Below, piece by piece: positions 61,605-64,000 of a stretch of DNA of 64,000 nt; within the stretch, counting starts at the first letter, position 1, and every line of letters starts with the position of its first letter. The position numbers and the translations under genes were made by a program. The DNA is taken from positions 1,178,001 through 1,242,000 of the forward strand of contig PUFA01000224.1 of the NCBI GenBank assembly GCA_003508835.1, read 5' to 3'. This DNA comes from Eonycteris spelaea. Taxonomy: Eukaryota > Chordata > Mammalia > Chiroptera > Pteropodidae. Below the pieces are notes generated by a model. The model was not told the DNA's origin, made no database searches, and saw nothing but the letters and a program-made list of their open reading frames with translations.

Positions 61605-62589
61605 TCTTCCAACTCATGGAACTGTGGGAAGGGCTGGAAAGATAACGAAGTCTTTGTAGTGCGAAGGGTCCTTACGGACTCTCGAGCTGGTTGGAAATGA
61701 GGTCACAGAAACAAGCGCCGAGGTCTGTGTGCTAACACTCAGTAGGTCCGCTTATCGTCATACACTTGAATGACCCTATTTCTAGTATCGGAGCTGGCAT
61801 TTTTACTACACAGTTCATTTCAGGCGGGCTAAGAGAAGATCAACACGAAAACAAAACGGACTAAAAGAACCGGCTCATGATCGGTCTGGAAAAAGCACCC
61901 GTGCGTGGGGTACGGAGACCCTCACGACGACCACAGGGTTCCTCGCACACCGGTTCTGAAGCGGACTGACCACCCAGACAGCGAAAGCAAGCTCAGGGAC
62001 GAGAGAGCTATAAAGACGGGAAGACCGGAAGGAAGGTTTTAGGTAGGAACCTCTATTTTCGTCCCTGGCTTTCTTTTGTCCGGGTTAAGCCGTGAGTCAT
62101 AGAAGCAGCAACGGGAATGGAATGTCCTAAAACCACTGCAGATGAAGCAGGGGCCGACACCTTGCACCACACTACTTAGAACCAGCCGGACTTACGCAAC
62201 CTCTTTCCAGCGCCAACTGCGGTCACCGGCAACTGACATGTGACCCAGCACTAACGAAGAAGGCAACGCTGTCTCAGAACAGCAGAGACTGTGGCGGGGA
62301 TGTGCGGGCCCCAGGACTGACTCCTATGATACGGCCGAGGGCTTTTGTTTCTTGCGCGATGTGCTATATGGCCCACTGACGTGAATTCTTACCTACGCCC
62401 TAAGAACTGTTCGTCTGCATTCAAAAATCACCTGGAGCGCTGCGTACCCAAGATTCTGGCTGTGAACTAGATCGGGCTGGTTGTAAGGCACACCGGGCTA
62501 GAGACCATTCAGAGAGCAGAAAGCTGTCAGGTCATCTGAACTAACAGCGTGAGAAGGAAAGCAGAAGATGAATGAAGAATCTGAATAAG

Positions 62590-62706
62590 TCCCTGATTTA
62601 GGATGTCTCTAGTACGCAAAGTTTTGTTATTTAACAACGAAGCATCTCCTCCCTGATTTAGGATGCCTCTAGTACTCAAAGTTTTATTTAACAACGAAGC
62701 ATCTCC
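62590..62706. repeat. 60-bp tandem duplication
   Basis: Unit one is 62590-62649 (60 bp) and unit two 62650-62706 (57 bp). They differ by two substitutions (GTCTCT/GCCTCT, GTACGC/GTACTC) and a 3-base deletion in the second. Both start TCCCTGATTTAGGATG and end GAAGCATCTCC. Confidence 0.95.
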
Positions 62707-62712
62707 TCTTTT

Positions 62713-62748
<36 letters not shown>

Positions 62749-62757
62749 GAAAAAAAG
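62713..62757. repeat. A-rich (AAAAG)n tract
   Basis: A16 followed by four to five GAAAA units, directly downstream of the tandem duplication. Confidence 0.9.
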
Positions 62758-63139
62758 AACAAATGCTATCACATCTACTTCAAGAAATTTCTTCCCCAGA
62801 CCTGAATCCACTTACAGGCTAAACGCCTGCTGGGGATTTCAAACCAGCACCCCTTTCCTCTGCACCTGTCTGTCCCCATTTGTGTTCTAGCCTGGTCTAT
62901 GGCACCTCCACCCAGTCAAAATGTAGGCGACATCCCAGACTCTGCACTGGGCGGGTCCTCCGACTTCCAGGTCGGGGAGACCCTGCCAATGCCACCGAGT
63001 GCTTAGGATCCTCTGAGCCCCCACGGACCCTCCCCGAGGTCTCCCGACACTGCCCTCCAACCTGGCCAGCGGGGCCACCTGGTGACGTCAGCATCATCGC
63101 AAAGAGCTGTAACTACAGATACCCTCACTTTCCTCCACT

Positions 63140-63220
63140 ACTCAGAGCTCCCCGAAGGCAGAGTACGTCCCAGGCACAAGGCAGGGCCCGCCCGACAGAA
63201 GTTTGCTGAATGGAGTGAAC
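63140..63220 (+). repeat. L2 3'-end fragment
   Basis: 'AGAGCTCCCCGAAGGCAGAG', 'CCAGGCACAAGGCAGGGCCC' and GAAGTTTGCTGAATGGAGTG follow the L2 terminus order. Confidence 0.65.
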
Positions 63221-64000
63221 CAGAAACTCAAGGGAAAGCGGTGCTTCTGGGGAAGGACCGGCGGGGCAGGGCACCCCAGAAGGCAGCTGAAGCGGAGGTG
63301 CAGGGCGCAGGGAAGTCGGTGGCTCTTCACGTCCTTCGAAGAAAAGCTAAGAGGGAAAGGAGAGCAAGGGCTTGGAGTGAGTGGTGGGTGGGTGGGAGGG
63401 TGGTACGGGGTGACCAATGAAGACGAGCTGCCGTTTGTTTTAGTCACCTGTTTAAGGCCTTGTGCAAACTTGGTTTTCAAGTCAAAAGAAAACAGGAAAA
63501 AGTTCGAGGCGTCAACGGGTGATCAGGCTCGCCCTGGGCCGGCACGCGCTCACGGAGACCCGAACCGGAGGAGCAGACAGACACCTGTCCCACTCGGCAC
63601 TCTCACGGATCGCTTTACAAATCCGATCTGGGCACCAAGGAGCGACCTTCACAGATGGAGAGGGAACGATAACCCAGGCTACAACGTGACGGTTGTGTGA
63701 CTTCTTTCAGTAGAGACCTGGGTCCAAAGTCTTCCTTGGCCATCCATGTATTCTTGGCCGAGTTACCTGGCCTGTGTGCGTGTGCATCCTCTCTTCTGTG
63801 AAACGTAAACACCACCACTTATCTGGTCGTCTCCGAGAGGTGCCGGGCCCACAGTGCTACGTGCAGCAGCGCAGAGCCTGCGAGGACTGAGGGAGACTGT
63901 CACCTCTCAGTCCAGGAGAGGGACTGGTAGGGAAAAGCGACAGGGATTTTACACTTTTTATTCAATACACTGTATTATTTGAATGACATTACATCATTCG

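Larger units (their letters stand above)
57791..64000 (-). other. SNRK: SNRK intron (incomplete, runs off the window)
   Basis: No SNRK exon is found on the reverse strand here. The stretch contains MIR (58195-58345, 60600-60760) and L2 fragments, a (GAAAA)n repeat, a 60-bp tandem duplication with an A-rich tail, and otherwise AT-rich unique-looking sequence, becoming GC-richer after 60.7 kb. Confidence 0.8.

Overview
The window is nuclear DNA from a placental mammal. It holds two known genes facing each other tail to tail, in a background of old interspersed repeats. Interrupted genes with GT-AG introns, mammalian MIR/L2/L1/hAT/MLT1 repeats and two recognisable vertebrate proteins exclude a prokaryotic or compact genome. 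No abundant lineage-specific SINE was found in 64 kb. One L1 tail looks bat-like to me, but the species is not resolved.

Left part (1-36.2 kb), plus strand: the 3' end of ANO10 (TMEM16K, an ER phospholipid scramblase). The penultimate exon is 436-552. A 35 kb intron follows, then the last exon with 23 codons and a stop at 35627-35698, then a short GC-rich 3'UTR with an ATTAAA signal at 36181. I support no gene inside the intron. It holds L1 fragments, MIR and L2 copies, a reverse MLT1 LTR, hAT relics, microsatellites, and a nested block at 10.5-11.66 kb where a solo LTR and a hAT MITE interrupt an MLT1 LTR.

Middle (36.2-43.6 kb): a 7.4 kb intergenic gap between the two polyadenylation signals. 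It contains a hAT fragment, a G16 run, a MIR and a decayed L1M copy (40.56-42.13 kb) that itself carries a small younger insertion with an 11-bp target-site duplication.

Right part (43.6-64 kb), minus strand: the 3' half of SNRK (SNF1-related kinase). There is a 2.6 kb 3'UTR, the large last coding exon (46275-47493), and three upstream coding exons (51314-51448, 53954-54165, 57649-57790) for the end of the kinase domain and the UBA domain. The exons for the N-terminal kinase domain lie beyond position 64000.

The most notable points are these. The SNRK exon at 53954-54165 is 212 bp although both its flanking junctions have the same phase, so one base is missing and literal splicing would hit a stop at once. 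The SNRK C-terminal linker has become strongly Gly/Ala-rich in very GC-rich DNA. There is a perfect 16-bp inverted repeat in the SNRK 3'UTR, and a 60-bp tandem duplication beside AAAAG-type repeats in a SNRK intron. I found no evidence of an undescribed biological system.
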